From JAYEIA01 sp964472505 (GTDB lineage: Bacteria; Bacteroidota; Bacteroidia; Bacteroidales; JAADGE01): 23,751 nt of DNA. The stretch covers positions 1 through 23,751 of the forward strand of contig CAYYQW010000061.1 of the NCBI GenBank assembly GCA_964472505.1, read 5' to 3'. Below the pieces are notes generated by a model that was not told the origin of the DNA, ran no database searches, and saw nothing but the letters and a program-made list of their open reading frames with translations. Shown piece by piece: positions 21,556-23,751 of this stretch. The number at the start of each line of letters is the position of its first letter. Position 1 is the stretch's first letter. The translations under genes and the position numbers were made by a program.

Positions 21556-21590
21556 TTTGTTCTCGAAACGATTATATTTATATACTTTTG
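21556..21590 (+). promoter_or_regulatory. Promoter of the fused spmAB-like gene
   Basis: TTTG at 21556-21559 and TACTTTTG at 21583-21590 (exact TAnnTTTG) are separated by 23 bp, at the long end of the accepted range. The start of transcription would be near 21597. The -7 box contains the in-frame TTG at 21588, which therefore cannot be the start codon. Confidence 0.55.
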
Positions 21591-21632
21591 CGTGAAATAT
21601 GTATTTCAGGGTCTTTTATTAAGCATAGAGTT

Positions 21633-22865
21633 ATGGTATTAAACTATATTTGGATTGCTTTTTTTGTAATTGCCTTTATTGTAGGCTTGGTACGATTGCT
21701 TTTTTTTGGCGATGTTGACGTTTTCCCGGAAATGGTTAACAGCACATTTGACTCGGCAAAAACCGGTTTTGAAATATCTCTGGGATTGACCGGTGTGCTT
21801 ACACTTTGGTTAGGTCTAATGCGTATAGGCGAAAAGGGCGGGGTAGTGCGTATGTTTGCAAAAGGATTGGCGCCTTTTTTCCGTCAAATATTTCCCGGTT
21901 TGTCAAAAGATCATCCGGCTTACGGTTCCATGGTTTTAAATATTGCAGCCAATATGCTTGGGCTCGATAATGCCGCTACTCCGGCCGGTTTGAAGGCCAT
22001 GGATGACCTTCAGAAATCTAATGAAGAAAAAAGTACGGCTACCGATGCTCAAATCATGTTTTTAGTTCTGAATACTTCCGGGCTTACCATTATTCCAATC
22101 AGTGTAATGGTTTACCGGGCGCAGTTGGGTGCCGCAAATCCGTCTGATATTTTTATTCCTATTATGTTAGCCACTTACTTTTCAACTCTCGCCGGTTTAA
22201 TTAGTGTTTCCTTATATCAGAAAATTAATTTGTTTCACCGAACCGTTCTGAGTTACCTTGGGGTTTTGACTTTAATTATTGTCGGTATTATCATATATTT
22301 TTCACAGTTGCCTAAAGAAAAAGTAACGGAAGTATCATCCGTAGCATCAAACTTTATTCTCTTTGGTATTATGATCTTTTTTATTGTACTGGCCGTACTG
22401 AAAAAGGTTAATGTTTACGAAGCATTTATTGAGGGAGCGAAAGATGGTTTTAAAATTGCCGTAAAAATCATTCCGTACTTAGTTGCTATTTTGGTGGCTA
22501 TTGGTGTATTCAGAGCTTCAGGTGCCATGAGTTATCTTATTGACGGTATATCGGCAATTTTCGCCGCAGCAGGACTTAATACCGATTTTGTGGGCGGCTT
22601 GCCTACAGCTTTGATGAAACCCTTGAGCGGAAGCGGCGCACGCGGCATGATGGTTGATACCATGAGCGTTCACGGAGCCGATTCATTTGTTGGCCGCGTA
22701 GCATCTACTGTTCAGGGTGCTACCGACACTACATTTTATATTATTGCCGTATATTTTGGTTCGGTGGGCATAAAAAATACACGATACGCCGTAACATGCG
22801 GCCTCATTGCCGATTTTGCCGGAATCATTGCCGCTATACTTATGGCTTACTTATTCTTCCATTAA
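21633..22865 (+). CDS. Fused SpmA-SpmB nucleoside-recognition (Gate) membrane protein
   Basis: The protein is taken from the ATG at 21633 (MVLNYIWIAFF..., 410 residues), because an earlier in-frame TTG at 21588 falls inside the promoter. It is a multi-spanning membrane protein with two Gate-type halves. The SpmA-like half has LDNAATPAGLKAMDD (from about residue 111); the SpmB-like half has PLSGSGARGMM (from about residue 329), then GADSFVGRVASTVQGATDTTFY. In spore formers SpmA and SpmB are separate and act in spore-core dehydration. In Bacteroidota the fused form cannot serve sporulation, and a transport role for a small solute is likely but unknown. The DUF4476 gene follows after 51 nt. Confidence 0.88.
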   Translation: MVLNYIWIAFFVIAFIVGLVRLLFFGDVDVFPEMVNSTFDSAKTGFEISLGLTGVLTLWLGLMRIGEKGGVVRMFAKGLAPFFRQIFPGLSKDHPAYGSMVLNIAANMLGLDNAATPAGLKAMDDLQKSNEEKSTATDAQIMFLVLNTSGLTIIPISVMVYRAQLGAANPSDIFIPIMLATYFSTLAGLISVSLYQKINLFHRTVLSYLGVLTLIIVGIIIYFSQLPKEKVTEVSSVASNFILFGIMIFFIVLAVLKKVNVYEAFIEGAKDGFKIAVKIIPYLVAILVAIGVFRASGAMSYLIDGISAIFAAAGLNTDFVGGLPTALMKPLSGSGARGMMVDTMSVHGADSFVGRVASTVQGATDTTFYIIAVYFGSVGIKNTRYAVTCGLIADFAGIIAAILMAYLFFH

Positions 22866-22916
22866 TATTTTGTTGCCGGTACTGTTTTTGATATTCTTTG
22901 TGAATAGTTTGATACC

Positions 22917-23492
22917 ATGAAGAAAGCATTTTTATTGACGGTATTTTGCAGCCTTTTGTTTTTGGGAACAGAAGGCCGGGCAAATAATACCTTGGTTTTT
23001 CAGTCCGAAAATCCTGCTTTTTCGCATACTTTTTATTCGGCTTTTTTATACAAAACTGTTACGGATACTATTCCTTCCGGCAAAAAGCCAAGAGATCCCG
23101 ACAGCTTAAGAGTAGCAACTTATTATTATGCAGAATATTATGAGAAATACAGAGACAAAAAGTTTGAAATGCCCGGTTATACCGGCAGGATAGCTTGTAA
23201 TTGGCCTATTAATGAAAATTATTTCGAAAGCATAAAAGATTTTATAGCTGAACAGCCGTTTGAGAGTCGTCGTCTGGCTATTGCCAAAGAGATTGTTTCC
23301 AAAAACTGTTTTACATCCCGACAAATTCGTCATCTGGCGGCATTATTTGATTTTGAAAGTTCTAAGCTTGAGTTTCTCAAATTTGCTTATTCATATACCT
23401 ATGATATAGATAATTATTTTATCGTTATGGATGTTTTGGATTTTAACGACTCAATAAAAAAATTGGATGCCTACATCAAGGCTTATGAGTAA
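22917..23492 (+). CDS. Secreted DUF4476-domain protein
   Basis: This 191-residue protein has a signal peptide (about 1-22, MKKAFLLTVFCSLLFLGTEGRA). A low-complexity linker leads to a C-terminal helical domain (about 105-190) with FESRRLAIAKEIVSKN, FTSRQIRHLAALFDFE, then KLEFLKFAYSYTYD and YFIVMDVLDF, the repeating pattern of DUF4476. The family is common in Bacteroidota secreted proteins and has no assigned function. It lies 51 nt after the SpmA-SpmB gene on the same strand, so cotranscription is possible. Confidence 0.82.
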   Translation: MKKAFLLTVFCSLLFLGTEGRANNTLVFQSENPAFSHTFYSAFLYKTVTDTIPSGKKPRDPDSLRVATYYYAEYYEKYRDKKFEMPGYTGRIACNWPINENYFESIKDFIAEQPFESRRLAIAKEIVSKNCFTSRQIRHLAALFDFESSKLEFLKFAYSYTYDIDNYFIVMDVLDFNDSIKKLDAYIKAYE

Positions 23493-23557
23493 TTCTCAAT
23501 AATTAGCATTGCGGAAGTCTTTACTTTGCTGCTTTTTTTTAATTTTGCAAGCTTAGA

Positions 23558-23690
23558 TAGTGTTTGGCTGAAAACCCTGCGCTCGTGTGGTGTTTTCACT
23601 GCACGAAATTTTAAAGCAGCCTGTTTTGCGTCAGGTGAAAACACCTGACGCGCGCAGTGAATTGAATTTGAAGTTTTCTGCCAAATACTA
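23558..23690. repeat. MITE-like element with 18-bp terminal inverted repeats
   Basis: TAGTGTTTGGCTGAAAAC (23558-23575) and GTTTTCTGCCAAATACTA (23673-23690) are inverted copies matching at 16 of 18 positions. Inside, GGTGTTTTCAC (23589-23599) is inverted at 23635-23645, and a perfect 10-bp hairpin lies at 23628-23651. The whole can fold as one long structure. Confidence 0.6.
23628..23651. repeat. Perfect 10-bp hairpin with AAAA loop
   Basis: GCGTCAGGTG (23628-23637) and CACCTGACGC (23642-23651) pair fully. There is no T-run on either side, so it is not a standard terminator; it is the most stable part of the surrounding inverted-repeat element. Confidence 0.7.
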
Positions 23691-23751
23691 GATATGAATG
23701 TATTTGAAAAGCTTATTTATTTGTGAAGATATACAAAAACTTAGAAGGCCA

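Larger units (their letters stand above)
23493..23751. other. 3' intergenic stretch with inverted-repeat element
   Basis: The 259 bp to the right edge have no coding frame. A run of eight T (about 23533-23540) follows the DUF4476 stop codon but without a strong stem before it. Most of the rest is the inverted-repeat element at 23558-23690. Confidence 0.5.

Noticed and set aside
23520..23545. Terminator after the DUF4476 gene
   Set aside because: There is a run of eight T but only a weak four-pair stem before it, so I do not call a terminator.

Overview
The window looks like a chromosomal segment of a Bacteroidota bacterium; I cannot place it more finely. Three things support this. Genes lack clear Shine-Dalgarno sites. 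Several have exact Bacteroidota-type promoters (TTTG/TTG, then TAnnTTTG), for example at 6314-6346, 7866-7897 and 21556-21590. The gene families are also typical: TPR-SpoIIE phosphatases, PspC/PadR clusters, retropepsin-PDZ proteins, DUF4476 and fused SpmA-SpmB. The background is moderately AT-rich, with one much more AT-rich island at about 13.4-17.26 kb.

Layout. (a) 1-4027, minus strand: two small paralogous secreted proteins, then a very large secreted protein cut by the left edge. The large protein has N-terminal Ig-like domains, a long beta-rich middle resembling an outer-membrane barrel, and C-terminal SdrD-B/carboxypeptidase-regulatory-like domains. I read this as a candidate usher-and-subunit (surface fibre) operon and rank it first for novelty. 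(b) 4102-5949: a membrane TPR-SpoIIE phosphatase. (c) 6402-7750: an exosortase-like transpeptidase converging on, and overlapping, a DUF2797 zinc-ribbon protein. (d) 7852-10451: a PspC-PadR-PspC envelope-stress-type operon with a probable operator over its promoter and a good terminator. (e) 10458-13303, minus strand: an unknown 94-aa protein, branched-chain aminotransferase ilvE, and an adenylate cyclase-HD fusion. (f) 13602-17101: a two-gene restriction-modification-like island (Eco57I-type N6 methylase plus PD-(D/E)xK protein). (g) 17438-19240, minus strand: a GAF-SpoIIE phosphatase and elongation factor P with Arg at its tip. (h) 19241-20227: almost 1 kb without genes, full of hairpins and a 21-bp tandem repeat. 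(i) 20228-23492: a periplasmic retropepsin-PDZ protease, a fused SpmA-SpmB transporter-like protein and a secreted DUF4476 protein. The right edge carries another inverted-repeat element.

How the genes work together: signalling is over-represented (two PP2C/SpoIIE phosphatases, a cAMP-type cyclase, and PadR control of PspC proteins), as are envelope functions (usher-like operon, exosortase, PspC, retropepsin). Several intergenic spaces hold MITE-like inverted repeats. I saw no tRNA, rRNA, CRISPR array or intact transposase. All assignments come from reading motifs by eye, without any database search.
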